Positions 16,432 through 25,700 of a DNA stretch of 35,202 bases are shown here, in pieces. The notes below the pieces were generated by a model. The model saw only the letters and a program-made list of their open reading frames with translations, was not told the DNA's origin and made no database searches. Both the position numbers and the translations under genes were made by a program. This DNA comes from Elusimicrobia bacterium RIFOXYB2_FULL_49_7. GTDB taxonomy: Bacteria > Fibrobacterota > OXYB2-FULL-49-7. Positions within the stretch are counted from its first letter, which is position 1, and every line of letters starts with the position of its first letter. The stretch is from NCBI GenBank assembly GCA_001800515.1, contig MGVN01000144.1, positions 36,205-71,406 on the forward strand. The letters run 5' to 3'.

Positions 16432-17801
16432 GAGACACGCTTCATTTTTTTAAGCCGGGTCATTGCCTGGCGCAACTGGGCTGCCACAGACGATGCGCCC
16501 GTACCGCCGTATAAGGAACGCCGCCGGATGCTGTGAGCAAAGGAGGGACGATAATTCTTCGGAAAGAGAGGGGAATAACCCTGCAATTCCCGCGACGTCA
16601 TCTGCAGGAGCGATTTATCCGCCTTGCGCGCCTCCCGAACGATGCGGCCCACCACTGCATGTGCGTCACGAAAGGGAAGCCCCGCCTCGACCAGACAATC
16701 GGCCAGGTCGGTAGCCAAAAGCTCCCCGTCCAGAGAAGCGTGAATCTTTTTCTCATTCAAGGTCAGTGTCGCAAGCGTCCCGGAAAAAACGGCCAGACAA
16801 TCTCTCACCGTATCCGCCCCGGAAAAGAGGGCCTCTTTGTCCTCCTGAAGGTCCTTGTTGTAGGTCAGCGGCAAACCCTTCATCACCGTCAGAATATTGA
16901 CAAGATGGCCTATCACCCGTCCGCTTTTGCCGCGCACCAACTCCAGGGAATCGGGATTCTTTTTGTTCGGCATCATGCTGCTGCCCGTAGAATAAGCATC
17001 CGACAGCTCCACAAAGCCGTATCCGGGCGAAGCAAAAAGAATGAGATCCTCGGCATAACGGCTGAGATGAATCATCAGGATGGCACAGGCGGAAAGGAAT
17101 TCGGCCAAATAATCGCGGTCCGCCACGGCATCGAGGCTATTGTCGCTGATTCGCTTGAAGCCCAGGGCGTTGGCCAGAAATCGGCGGTCAAGGGCAAAAC
17201 CGCTGCCGCAAAGCGCACCGGACCCAAGCGGTAGAATATCGGCCCGTTCCCGGCAGGCATCAAAACGTTGCCAATCCCTCTCCAGCATAAAGAAAAGAGA
17301 GAGCATATAATGGGAAAAAAGAACGGGTTGGGCTGCCTGCAGGTGGGTAAAAGCAGGCATAATGAGCGTGGGATGGCGTCTTGCCCGCTCCAACACGGTT
17401 TCCATAAGAAGGGTCATGCCCGTCTGGAGTATCCGAATCTCTTTTTTCAGCCAAAGACGGGTATCCACAGCCACCTGTTCGTTTCGGGAACGTCCGGTAT
17501 GAAGCTTCTTGCCGGCACTGCCGATGCGTTCGGTCAGCAGCCGTTCCACGGCCATGTGGATATCTTCATCACCGGCCGTAAAAGGAAGACGGTCCGCCTC
17601 GGCAAGGAGCTTTTTCAGACCCGTGATCATCTTTTTTCTTTCCGTGCCCGACAGAAGATGCGCCCGGAAAAGGGCTTCCGCATAAGCCAAACTGCCACGG
17701 ATGTCCTCTTCCACCAAACGCTTGTCAAAATCAAGAGAACGGTTGAACCGCTCCATGACCGGATCATTTTCACCGTCAAAACGGCCCTGCCAAAGCTTCA
17801 T
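16428..17801 (-). CDS. argH: Argininosuccinate lyase
   Basis: Splits argininosuccinate to arginine and fumarate, the last step of arginine synthesis. 457 residues from the ATG at 17801 (MKLWQGRFDGENDP), the standard ASL start; the ORF runs 15 codons further upstream into recJ but that part has no family character. Motifs include TGRSRNEQVAVDTRL and the fumarase/ASL signature STGSSMMPNKKNPD. The ATG overlaps the recJ stop (ATGA), with GGGGGAT as ribosome site. argG is 10 kb away on the other strand. Confidence 0.97.
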   Translation of the reverse strand: MKLWQGRFDGENDPVMERFNRSLDFDKRLVEEDIRGSLAYAEALFRAHLLSGTERKKMITGLKKLLAEADRLPFTAGDEDIHMAVERLLTERIGSAGKKLHTGRSRNEQVAVDTRLWLKKEIRILQTGMTLLMETVLERARRHPTLIMPAFTHLQAAQPVLFSHYMLSLFFMLERDWQRFDACRERADILPLGSGALCGSGFALDRRFLANALGFKRISDNSLDAVADRDYLAEFLSACAILMIHLSRYAEDLILFASPGYGFVELSDAYSTGSSMMPNKKNPDSLELVRGKSGRVIGHLVNILTVMKGLPLTYNKDLQEDKEALFSGADTVRDCLAVFSGTLATLTLNEKKIHASLDGELLATDLADCLVEAGLPFRDAHAVVGRIVREARKADKSLLQMTSRELQGYSPLFPKNYRPSFAHSIRRRSLYGGTGASSVAAQLRQAMTRLKKMKRVS

Positions 17802-19519
17802 GCAATCCCCCGGACGTTCAATTGTATGTTTTTTTGTCCATTCCATTCATTTTCCTCGGCGTGAAAAGCCAGCGTAACCGGTCCTTTCACCAAATCGTTG
17901 AGCCGGTGACCCATTCGGAAAGCGATGGCATCAAACGTGGTACGACCCGCAGAGACCCGGAATTTGAGGTGGCCACCGTTAAGCAATCTCGGCGAACCCA
18001 TAACGCGGCAGGCCGGCACATAAAAAAGCGGTTTCTGATTGCCTGCTCCAAAGGGTTCAAACCGTTTGAGCAAATGAAGGGTCTCCCAGTCCAAGGCATC
18101 CAGGTCTGAAAAGGCAAGGTCAGTCTGCACGACCGGTAACAAGGTTTGTCCGGATAGGGCCGTTTGAGCGAAACGGTTTAACCGGTCCGACAGAACGGGA
18201 ATATTGTCTTCTCTGATCTCCACCCCTGCGGCAAGCCGGTGTCCTCCAAAATCAATCAATAGATCACGGCAGGTCGTAATGGCATCCAGCACATGAAAAG
18301 CCGGAATGCTGCGCGCGGATCCCCGCGCCACCCCGTTTTCAATGGATAAGAGTAAAGCCGGGCGACCGTACCGCTCCATCAGGCGGCTGGCCACAATGCC
18401 CATGACCCCGGGATGCCATTGGTCAGAGGCCAGCACCAGAAAAGCACTGTCCAACAGAATCGGAGAAGCCTCTATCCGGCCGATGCATTCTTCGGTGATG
18501 GCCTGGTCCAATGCCTTTCGTTTCACATTGAATCCCTTGAGCTCTCGAGCCAAGGTTTTGGCTTCATCGGTTGACGAGGTCAGAAACAGACGCAGCGCCA
18601 TGGCCGGCTCGCCGAGTCGTCCGGCTGCATTGATAAGAGGGGTCAGACTAAAGGCAATGGCGCTCCCGGTCATGGGTTTTCCGTAGAGTCCGCTTTCCAA
18701 CAGCAGCGCTTTAACACCTTCACAACCGCTCCGCTTAAGCTGATCCAGTCCGGCATGCACCAGGATGCGGTTTTCCCCGAGCAAAGGAACAACGTCCGCC
18801 AACGTGCCGATGGTCACGAGATCGAGATACAACGGAAGGGAATGCTCTGATGCGCTGTCCGTGTGATAAAATCGTTGTTGCAAAGCCGAGGCCAGCTTAA
18901 AAGCCACACCCACACCGGACAAATCCTTATCCGGATAAGGGGAACCCGGGAGTTTGGGGTTGATTAAAGCAACCGCCTCAGGCAAGGGATCGCGCGACAG
19001 ATGATGATCCGTAACAATAACATCCATGCCGAGTGAACGGGCCAAGGCGATCTCCTGATCCGCAGTGATACCGCAATCCACGGTGACAATCAGTCCGACC
19101 CCTCGGGTGTGAATATCCTGAATGCCTTTGTCGGACAGCCCGTACCCTTCCTTAAGACGGTCCGGGATATACCACTCCACCTCGGCGGATAAATCCTGAA
19201 GGGTGCGGACCAGCAGGGCCACGGCCGTGATGCCGTCCACATCATAGTCGCCGTAGATGCAAATCTTTTCCTTTCCTCGGAGCGCTTCCGCGATACGGGC
19301 CACCGCTTTTTCCATATCCGGAAACAGGAAAGGGTCATGCAGACGAGTCAAATCCGGAAAAAGAAAATGGGAGGCGCCTTCTTCGGTCGTCAGATCACGC
19401 TGCAACAGCAGGGCGGCACCCATTTCTGCAATATTCAACGAAGCGGCCAGGGATCGGATAAGTACGGGATCGTAGACGGGCGGCAACAGGATTTTTTCTG
19501 TCGGAGGAGTGTGGGCCAT
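17798..19519 (-). CDS. recJ: Single-stranded-DNA-specific exonuclease RecJ
   Basis: A 5'-to-3' single-strand exonuclease used in recombination and mismatch repair. About 573 residues from ATG 19519; a GTG at 19567 would add 16. The DHH domain shows YGDYDVDGITAVALL, VDCGITADQEIALA and VTDHHLSRDPLPEA with the metal ligands. The DHHA1 domain has FGGHRLAAGVEI. The C-terminal OB-like region has DLDALDWETLHLLKRFEPFG and NQKPLF. It is the first gene of a three-gene set with argH and a CsgG-like gene. TATTAT at 19529-19534 lies 9 nt before the ATG, without a Shine-Dalgarno. Confidence 0.95.
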   Translation of the reverse strand: MAHTPPTEKILLPPVYDPVLIRSLAASLNIAEMGAALLLQRDLTTEEGASHFLFPDLTRLHDPFLFPDMEKAVARIAEALRGKEKICIYGDYDVDGITAVALLVRTLQDLSAEVEWYIPDRLKEGYGLSDKGIQDIHTRGVGLIVTVDCGITADQEIALARSLGMDVIVTDHHLSRDPLPEAVALINPKLPGSPYPDKDLSGVGVAFKLASALQQRFYHTDSASEHSLPLYLDLVTIGTLADVVPLLGENRILVHAGLDQLKRSGCEGVKALLLESGLYGKPMTGSAIAFSLTPLINAAGRLGEPAMALRLFLTSSTDEAKTLARELKGFNVKRKALDQAITEECIGRIEASPILLDSAFLVLASDQWHPGVMGIVASRLMERYGRPALLLSIENGVARGSARSIPAFHVLDAITTCRDLLIDFGGHRLAAGVEIREDNIPVLSDRLNRFAQTALSGQTLLPVVQTDLAFSDLDALDWETLHLLKRFEPFGAGNQKPLFYVPACRVMGSPRLLNGGHLKFRVSAGRTTFDAIAFRMGHRLNDLVKGPVTLAFHAEENEWNGQKNIQLNVRGIA

Positions 19520-19528
19520 CGGAAAAAC

Positions 19529-19534
19529 ATAATA
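19529..19534 (-). promoter_or_regulatory. Candidate -10 element for recJ (leaderless-type)
   Basis: TATTAT on the minus strand nine nt before the ATG at 19519. No convincing -35 is seen at the right distance (TTGCCC at a 15-bp spacing is the best). This weakly favours the ATG rather than the GTG at 19567. Confidence 0.3.
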
Positions 19535-19604
19535 AACCGATGCGTTCGGGGGCAATCCATGAATCACCCCCGTATTGACATTCCAGCAGGCTATGTTGAT
19601 TTTG

Positions 19605-19617
19605 TATATTAATACCC
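19605..19617 (+). promoter_or_regulatory. Leaderless-type -10 element before the nucleotidyltransferase gene
   Basis: TATATT at 19605-19610 followed by exactly 7 nt and the ATG at 19618. TTGACA at 19575-19580 is 24 bp away, too far for a standard -35. There is no Shine-Dalgarno. Confidence 0.45.
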
Positions 19618-20157
19618 ATGCTCCCTCCAGGTTCCATCTTTCAATGGCTTGCCGCCCTTTTCAGAAAACATGAAATCCGATGCCTTTTGGTAGGAGGATA
19701 TGCTGTGGCAGCCCACAAGATCCAGCGCATGACCTTTGATATTGATTTTCTCATGACTGCAGAAGATTTTGCCAAGATTGAAACAGAACTGTTTAGTGCA
19801 GGATATTCCCTTTTAAGCCGTCAAAAGGAATTTATTCAATTAAAGAGTAATAATCCTGTGCAACGTGATTTGGACTTCCTGATAGCGGATCCGTTTACCG
19901 TCAAAGGGCTTCTGGCACAAGGCCAGGCGGTTACGATTGCCGGTGAAAATTTCATTATTCCATCTCCCTTGCACTTGATCGCCATGAAGCTCCATTCCAT
20001 TGCCGAAAATCCGAAGCGGGAATTAAAGGACCTCTCTGATGTCATTCAGCTGATGCGAACCTATAACATAAACGGTCGCTCCGATGAAGTAAGAGAATTG
20101 TTTCTGAAATATAAGAGCATCGGATTGCTTGATCGTGTTATACAGTCTTTGGATTAA
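19618..20157 (+). CDS. Nucleotidyltransferase, AbiEii/MNT-like (DUF6036-type)
   Basis: 179 residues. The polymerase-beta-like fold shows CLLVGGYAVAAHKIQRMTFD, with the GG motif and the catalytic-type D-I-D in TFDIDFLM. RDLDFLIADP supplies a third acid. The C-terminal part (IPSPLHLIAMKLHSIAENPKRELKD) with conserved Lys and acidic residues is typical of the abortive-infection-like nucleotidyltransferases. A small gene starts 4 bp downstream. The active-site acids are all present, so it looks functional, unlike its relative at 7485. Role as a toxin is inferred from family membership. Confidence 0.8.
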   Translation: MLPPGSIFQWLAALFRKHEIRCLLVGGYAVAAHKIQRMTFDIDFLMTAEDFAKIETELFSAGYSLLSRQKEFIQLKSNNPVQRDLDFLIADPFTVKGLLAQGQAVTIAGENFIIPSPLHLIAMKLHSIAENPKRELKDLSDVIQLMRTYNINGRSDEVRELFLKYKSIGLLDRVIQSLD

Positions 20158-20161
20158 TAAT

Positions 20162-20338
20162 ATGGCTGATGATTTAAAATTCCCCAGACTGGAAAGGGAG
20201 CCCCTGCCGCCCCCGCTTCGAACCATGGATGAAATTGATGCGTGGATTGAAGAGAATTGCCGATTATTCATGGACCGGAAAATCTATGAAGCAGAGAAGA
20301 TTCGTAATGCGGTGAATGTACCGTTTCGACTGCGTTGA
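20162..20338 (+). CDS. Small protein paired with the nucleotidyltransferase
   Basis: 58 residues, beginning MADDLKFPRLEREPLPPPL and followed by a helix containing DEIDAWIEENCRLFMDRKIYE. It ends NVPFRLR. Similar short proteins commonly lie next to DUF6036-type nucleotidyltransferases and may be their antitoxin. The start used is the ATG at 20162, 4 bp after the upstream stop. An in-frame longer reading from 20129 lies inside that gene and is unlikely. Confidence 0.7.
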   Translation: MADDLKFPRLEREPLPPPLRTMDEIDAWIEENCRLFMDRKIYEAEKIRNAVNVPFRLR

Positions 20339-20352
20339 TCCGCACATAACAA

Positions 20353-20383
20353 AAAACCCCACCGTTTGACGGGCAGGGCTTCT
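20353..20383 (-). terminator. Hairpin terminator on the minus strand, also a repeated element
   Basis: On the minus strand GCCCTGCCCGT and ACGGTGGGG form a bulged stem with a short loop, followed by TTTTTTG. The 28 nt at 20356-20383 recur exactly at 22708-22735, downstream of the LRR gene, where the T-run is absent. It could end transcription from the gene at 20582. Confidence 0.6.
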
Positions 20384-20559
20384 CCATACCTTGCCGGTGT
20401 CGATGAGTTGGGCCTAACTACTGGCAATGATTAACAGAAGCAATATTCGTTTTTCATAAATAATAATTCCTCATAAATTTTAGGGGCAAGGGCTTGCAGA
20501 ATTTACAATCATATTTACAATACAACCAGAGCTTACATGAAAGCCCGAGGATAACCTAA
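20384..20559 (-). pseudogene. Fossil of a deleted T9SS-type paralogue (upstream and signal-peptide region only)
   Basis: Positions 20384-20473 match 22329-22419, the 5' end and ribosome site of the gene at 21516-22403, with one substitution and one lost T. The lost T turns the MKKRILLLL signal start into MKNEYCFC and a stop. Positions 20523-20559 then match 22420-22456 exactly (37 nt). A 49-nt segment (20474-20522) lies between them that is absent from the other copy. The 3' part of the gene is missing and the element abuts the terminator repeat. This is best read as a paralogue whose body was deleted. Confidence 0.8.
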
Positions 20560-20581
20560 GCCGAAATAGTTTGATAGCGCG

Positions 20582-21463
20582 TTATTGTTGTAAGATGATT
20601 TTTTTAGTATAGATAATGCCACCCACCTTAGCCCGGATGACATAGACTCCGCTTCCAAGGCCTTTACTCATCCAGGTGATGGATTGCCCAGCCGCCACTT
20701 TGTCCTGACAAACGATATGTCCATTGATGGTGATGATACTGATTTTTGCTGCTTCATGATAGGAGTGGTTGGCAATGGAAATAGATGAGGAAAATGGGTT
20801 TGGTACGGCGGAAACATGAATTGTTTTCGGGGGTGTGCTATTATTTGGGACAAGGCTGTTTTGATAAGTAAGATAGCATGAGTTATAGTCGGGATTCTGG
20901 TATTTCGATACACCATTCTCCTCATAGCATAACAGCAAGTCGTAACCGCCGACTTTTCCGATATCGCCGCCATTTTCAAGAATACCGCTAAGCGATCCCA
21001 TCCCTTCAACCCATACAACGCTATCTGGAGAGTAGGCGGCTTTCAGGGTGATGGTTTTTCTGATCTGTTCGGCTATTTCCCGATAGGCAACGGATGTGAC
21101 GAGCAGCGTATCTATTTGAGGTCGAATAAAGGTGTCTCCGGGTTCCAAATTAAAGTCATACAGCGTGTAGATCGAATACCCGTCGTCAAGATAGATTTTT
21201 CCGCTGTCTTCTCTGATACTTTTACTATTCCAATGCCAAGTGGATAAAGAATCGTCCGAAACCATGATTTTGAAAAAAGGGGCAACATCATTGTCTGTTA
21301 CGAATTTTATAAATGCCGTATTGTTAGGAATACGATTATAGGTTAATCGTAAATTGCTCCAGACCTTGTTCTCTGAAACAAGGGTGTCATTCGCATAGAG
21401 CATTTCAATGCAAAACACAAAACAAGAAAATATTAGACTTTTTAATAGTATGGAGTTTTGCAT
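20582..21463 (-). CDS. Secreted protein with Por/FlgD-Ig-type C-terminal domain
   Basis: 293 residues. A signal peptide (MQNSILLKSLIFSCFVFCIEMLYA) is followed by a beta-rich region containing VWVEGMGSLSGILENGGDIG and CYLTYQN. The C-terminal 75 residues carry the sorting-domain pattern AVPNPFSSSISI, ISIITINGHIVCQDKV and GVYVIRAKVGG, ending in a basic KKIIL. It resembles the next gene in layout (GIGSLFGLLNGG, CFLHFD), so the two are paralogues. AAAGG lies 5 nt before the ATG. The function is unknown; it is probably a cell-surface protein. Confidence 0.75.
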   Translation of the reverse strand: MQNSILLKSLIFSCFVFCIEMLYANDTLVSENKVWSNLRLTYNRIPNNTAFIKFVTDNDVAPFFKIMVSDDSLSTWHWNSKSIREDSGKIYLDDGYSIYTLYDFNLEPGDTFIRPQIDTLLVTSVAYREIAEQIRKTITLKAAYSPDSVVWVEGMGSLSGILENGGDIGKVGGYDLLLCYEENGVSKYQNPDYNSCYLTYQNSLVPNNSTPPKTIHVSAVPNPFSSSISIANHSYHEAAKISIITINGHIVCQDKVAAGQSITWMSKGLGSGVYVIRAKVGGIIYTKKIILQQ

Positions 21464-21515
21464 AGAACCTTTCTTTGCATAAGGGTGGTGAATTATCTGT
21501 TCTGATTCATAGCCG

Positions 21516-22403
21516 TTATTTTGTCATGCAAATTCGGTTGGTGAATATACGACCACTTACTTGAATTTTCACAAGAAATATTCCCGAAGATGAATTTTTC
21601 GGTTTCCAAGTATATTTGTCACCCGTAAAACCATTTAGGGTTACGATCTTGCGCCCATTGATTGTGTAAATATTAATCTGAGCGTTTCTCTGTGGATTAT
21701 GAAATGTCATTGTCACAGACGGGTTAAAGGGGTTCGGCGAAATAATCGGCGGTGGATTCAAGTTATGATTGTCCGTTGTTTCTTCAATCCTGTCAAAATG
21801 TAAAAAACATTCATTAAAACCTACCGCTTGATAGATTAAGTCGTTCTCTCTCGAACAACATAACAGGGCTTCGCTTCCTCCTGCCACGCAATGCGTTTGG
21901 CCACCGTTCAACAACCCGAAAAGGCTCCCGATGCCTTCAATCCATATTTCCCGGGTATGGCTTTCCAGATAAGTCAGATAGATTATCTTTCTATCCATGG
22001 AATCCGAAAACCATTGATGGGAATAAGAAATGGAGTCCACATAAAAGTAACCGTTGCATCCGCTGCAATCCAAAGATAAACTTTCGCCTTGCATGCACCC
22101 AAAATCATATAACAAACAAGGCTGGCTTGTCCCGGCTTTTATCGAATATACCTTGTCCGCAGAATCCCTGGCTAATCCCGCAAAAATCCAGGCGCCCAAG
22201 GCGGAATCATTGTTTCGCATGATTTTATGATAAGTCAGCTCATCGACAATGGTGTCCCCCATTGCCTTTAAGCAATAGCTTTGACAATAATACGAAGCAC
22301 ACCCATACGTTGGGCCATACATAATGTTCCATACCTTGCCGGTGTCGATGAGTTGGGCATAACTACTGGCAATGATTAACAGAAGCAATATTCGTTTTTT
22401 CAT
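21516..22403 (-). CDS. Secreted protein with Por/FlgD-Ig-type C-terminal domain, paralogue of the 20582 gene
   Basis: About 295 residues from the ATG at 22403, which begins the signal MKKRILLLLIIASSYAQ. The ORF continues upstream for 24 codons that lack signal-like sequence. The middle has several cysteines (CSGCNGYFYVDS, CCSRENDL), possibly disulfides. WIEGIGSLFGLLNGG corresponds to WVEGMGSLSGILENG in the paralogue. The end has the SPNPFNPSVTMTF, INIYTINGRKIV and GIFLVKIQ pattern of the sorting domain. GAGGAA upstream acts as ribosome site. Its 5' region is duplicated at 20384. Confidence 0.75.
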   Translation of the reverse strand: MKKRILLLLIIASSYAQLIDTGKVWNIMYGPTYGCASYYCQSYCLKAMGDTIVDELTYHKIMRNNDSALGAWIFAGLARDSADKVYSIKAGTSQPCLLYDFGCMQGESLSLDCSGCNGYFYVDSISYSHQWFSDSMDRKIIYLTYLESHTREIWIEGIGSLFGLLNGGQTHCVAGGSEALLCCSRENDLIYQAVGFNECFLHFDRIEETTDNHNLNPPPIISPNPFNPSVTMTFHNPQRNAQINIYTINGRKIVTLNGFTGDKYTWKPKNSSSGIFLVKIQVSGRIFTNRICMTK

Positions 22404-22456
22404 AAATAATAATTCCTCACAACCAGAGCTTACATGAAAGCCCGAGGATAACCTAA

Positions 22457-22756
22457 TTCTTTCTCCGGTGGTCAACGTGACATTGGCGCTATAAGGATGT
22501 TCAGTAATTTAATTGTCTTTACTTTTTGTAAAGATATAACCCAATTATCGAAAAAACAAGATCAGAACGTCCCTAAAAAAAGGTGCAAAGTGTTGGTTTT
22601 TATTTATGATTTAGTTCTTTTTGCCTCATTTTATTCTATTTTAACAAACATATAAACAGCGGAAATAAGATTCGGCAGAATGGCGGACAAGGCGTTTTAG
22701 CGGGAGGACCCCACCGTTTGACGGGCAGGGCTTCTTTTATCGAGATATAAAAAAAA
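22457..22756. other. 300-bp AT-rich intergenic region with a repeated terminator-like element
   Basis: Between the paralogue and the LRR gene. It contains a small hairpin, CTTTAC/GTAAAG (22517-22533), with no ORF of convincing character. The 28-nt element (22708-22735), also found at 20356, lies 20 nt beyond the LRR gene stop. On the minus strand it is followed by TCCTCCCGC rather than a T-run, so it is a weak or decayed terminator. Confidence 0.5.
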
Positions 22757-25700
22757 TTACTTCACGAAAATCATCTTTTTCTGTGCAATAAACGAGCCGG
22801 ACTGGAGCACATAAGCATAAACACCGCTGGCCAGACTTCTTCCTTTGGCATCCCGGCCGTTCCACTGCGTCGAATAGCGGCCCGGTCCTTTCATTTCATC
22901 AACCAGGGTGGCGAGACGCTGACCGTTCATATTATACACCGTAAGCGTCGTCGAATAGCGGTTGACGGCATGGCTCCGGTAGGGAATATCGTACCGAATG
23001 GCCGTAGCGGGATTAAAGGGATTAGGCTGGTTCTGGTGTAATGCAAAAACAGTGGGCAAACCATGATTATCACGTTTTTCGGCTGCATCGGTTTCGGGCA
23101 CATAGGCATGATAGAGCCTAAGAACCTCCTCGGACGAAAGGGAGCGGCCCCAAAGGATGAATTCATCGAACTTGCCGTCCCAGTAGGCGCTGGGCGGTTT
23201 TGGGGTAAACCCCAGGGTTACACAGTTGACAATCTCCGTGTTTTTAAGAAGACCCATCGGATGGGCAAACATATTATGGCCGGAATAATCGGTACTCTCA
23301 ATGCCGTCCATAAAGACTTTGACGCTGCAAGCGGGCCCTGCACAGGTGACGACCAGGTGGTGCCAACCGTTGTCCGTGATGACCGGGGAGGCCCATGTGC
23401 GGAAAAGGAGAGAGTCTCTTGACTGGGCAACGGAAATCTTGCTTTGTTCGGCAACAAACGATCCAAAATAATGGCTGATACTGAAATTGTTTCCGTTCAG
23501 AGAGGCCGTGGTGTCGGCCATATAGAAAAGGGTGCCATTCTGCCTGGGACTATTGGATTTGAACCAGAGGGCAACAGAGACGGCTGACAATTCGTTCATC
23601 TTCTTGGTTGAAACGCGCACATAGTTGCTGCCTCCGTTCAAGCTGACGGATCCCCCTGACACGCTGTCGCTGTGGAGAAAAACCGCACCGGACAGCGTGC
23701 CGTCAAATTTATTCCCGCTGGAATCATGAACGATTGTCCCGACCGTTTCATCGAATTTGTAATGAACAAGGGGGCCGCGCCCGATACCCACATAGACCTG
23801 CCCGGTACGCCAGTTGGGCTGTTTGACATCCAGCCATCTCCGCACAGAGTCAGACAGGTTACAATTCCCGTTCAGGGAATCAACACAGTAGATTTGATTA
23901 TAGGTGACGTTGAAATAAGGGGCATTCAGTAGAGGAAGGGCCGTGATTTCAATAGGCAGATCACCCAATCGGTTGGTTTGGAAAAATAGGTTTGTCAAGG
24001 CGGTCAGCCGGCCGATGGAAGGCGGGAGTGAGACGAGTCTGTTGTTTGAGGCATTCAGATAATAGAGTTTTTTCTGACCTGCACCGAAATCCCACAGCGC
24101 CGTCAATTTATTTGCATAAACAGTGGCCACCGTCAGAGAGTCCAGGCCGCTCAAATCCGGCAGACTCGGTATCTGGTTGTATTGCAGGGCCAGGGTGATC
24201 AGCTTTTTCAGATTCCGCAATGTATCCGGCAGGGCGGTCAATTTGTTATTGCTGATGGTGAGGTACTTCAGATTGACAAAATTACCGATACCTTCGGGCA
24301 AGAGGGAGAGGCTGTCCGAAGCCAGATTCAATTCCACAAGACCGGTGAGGTGGCTGATGGAAGCGGGCAGGGCCGTGATGAAATTATAGCCTGCCCGCAG
24401 AGTGGCGAGCTTCACTTGTCCGGGCCCGAATTCCGGCAGCGCAGTAAGACGGTTATTGTTCACCAACAGGGTGGTCAGGTTATCCATATCGCGCCATTCA
24501 GGCAACACCGGAATCTGGTTATAAGAACAGGTGAGTGAAACGAATTGGGTGCAATGACTCAGGGAGGCGGGCAGCGAGGTCAGTCGATTATTATTCACGG
24601 TCAGGTATTTCAGATTGAGGCAATGGCCGAGTTCCTCGGGCAGAGAGAGGAGGCTGTCATAGGCCAGGTTGAGTTCCGTTAAAGCCGTAAAACAGTCGAT
24701 GTTCGCCGGCAATTCGGCTATCGGATTATAGCCCGCACGTATTACGGATAATTTTACCTGGCTGGGAGAAAAAGTCCAGAGCCGGGTGAGCCGATTATTA
24801 TTCACCACCACGGTTGTCAGCGCAGTCAGGCCGCTGAGATCCGGCAGCACAGTTAATTGATTATATTGACAATTTAAAGAAGAAAGTTTCGACAAGCTGC
24901 TGATGACCAAAGGCAGTTCCAACAGTTGGTTATTATTCACAGATAAATATTGCATATTGGCGCACCGGCCTATTTCATCGGGCAGGGCGGTCAAATTGTT
25001 GTAGCCGAGATTCAGATTGTAAAGGCCCTTTAAATTGGCGACCGATACCGGCAAATCCGTCAACCGGTTATTGTTGGCAATCAGGTTGGTCAGCAAGGTC
25101 TGGCGAGGCGTAAAATTCCAGAGTTGAGTCAATTGGTTGTTGTTCACGCTCACAATAACAAGACTGTCCAAGAGAGTCAAATCCGGCAGAGCGGTCAGCC
25201 TATTGACACCGGAGTAGAGATATCGTAGACCGGCTAAAGTGGTTATCCAGGCCGGCAGGGTAGTCAGCTTGTTATTATTAACATAAAGATACTTTAACTT
25301 CGTACAATTCGCCATTTCATCCGGTAGGACGGAAAGACTGTCACTGCCCAGATTAAGCTCGATTAAACCGGTGAGATTGCCAATGGAAGAGGGCAATGCC
25401 GTGATTTTATTGGAACTCGCCCGGAGAATGGACAACCGGGTTTGAAGGGGGGAAAACTCACATAGGGAGGTGAGGCGGTTGGTTGCAACAGAAAGGGTGG
25501 TCAAATTCGACAGCGCACTCAGGTCAGGAAGCTGGGTCAGTCTATTGTTGTATGCCTGAAGCACTTCTAATTTGGAAAGACGGCAAATAGTGTCCGGCAA
25601 TGCCGAGAGCGTTCCATTGATGACATATAATTCCTTTAGTTCACTGAGGGCACCGATATCATTCGGCAGTACGGACAAGCTGCACGCCTGGAAATTCAGT

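Noticed and set aside
16533..17234. 233-codon plus-strand frame antisense to argH
   Set aside because: Opposite strand of a conserved enzyme; no family-like motifs and no start signal.
17802..17846. 15-codon N-terminal extension of argH
   Set aside because: It lies within recJ, lacks ASL character, and the ATG at 17801 has the conserved family start and the ATGA overlap.
20129..20161. Upstream extension of the 58-residue small gene
   Set aside because: It overlaps the end of the nucleotidyltransferase gene, and the ATG at 20162 fits the paired-gene layout.
24176..25543. Regular repeats that could suggest a CRISPR or satellite array
   Set aside because: The repeats are in frame, code LRRs, and are diverged with no spacers of uniform unique sequence.
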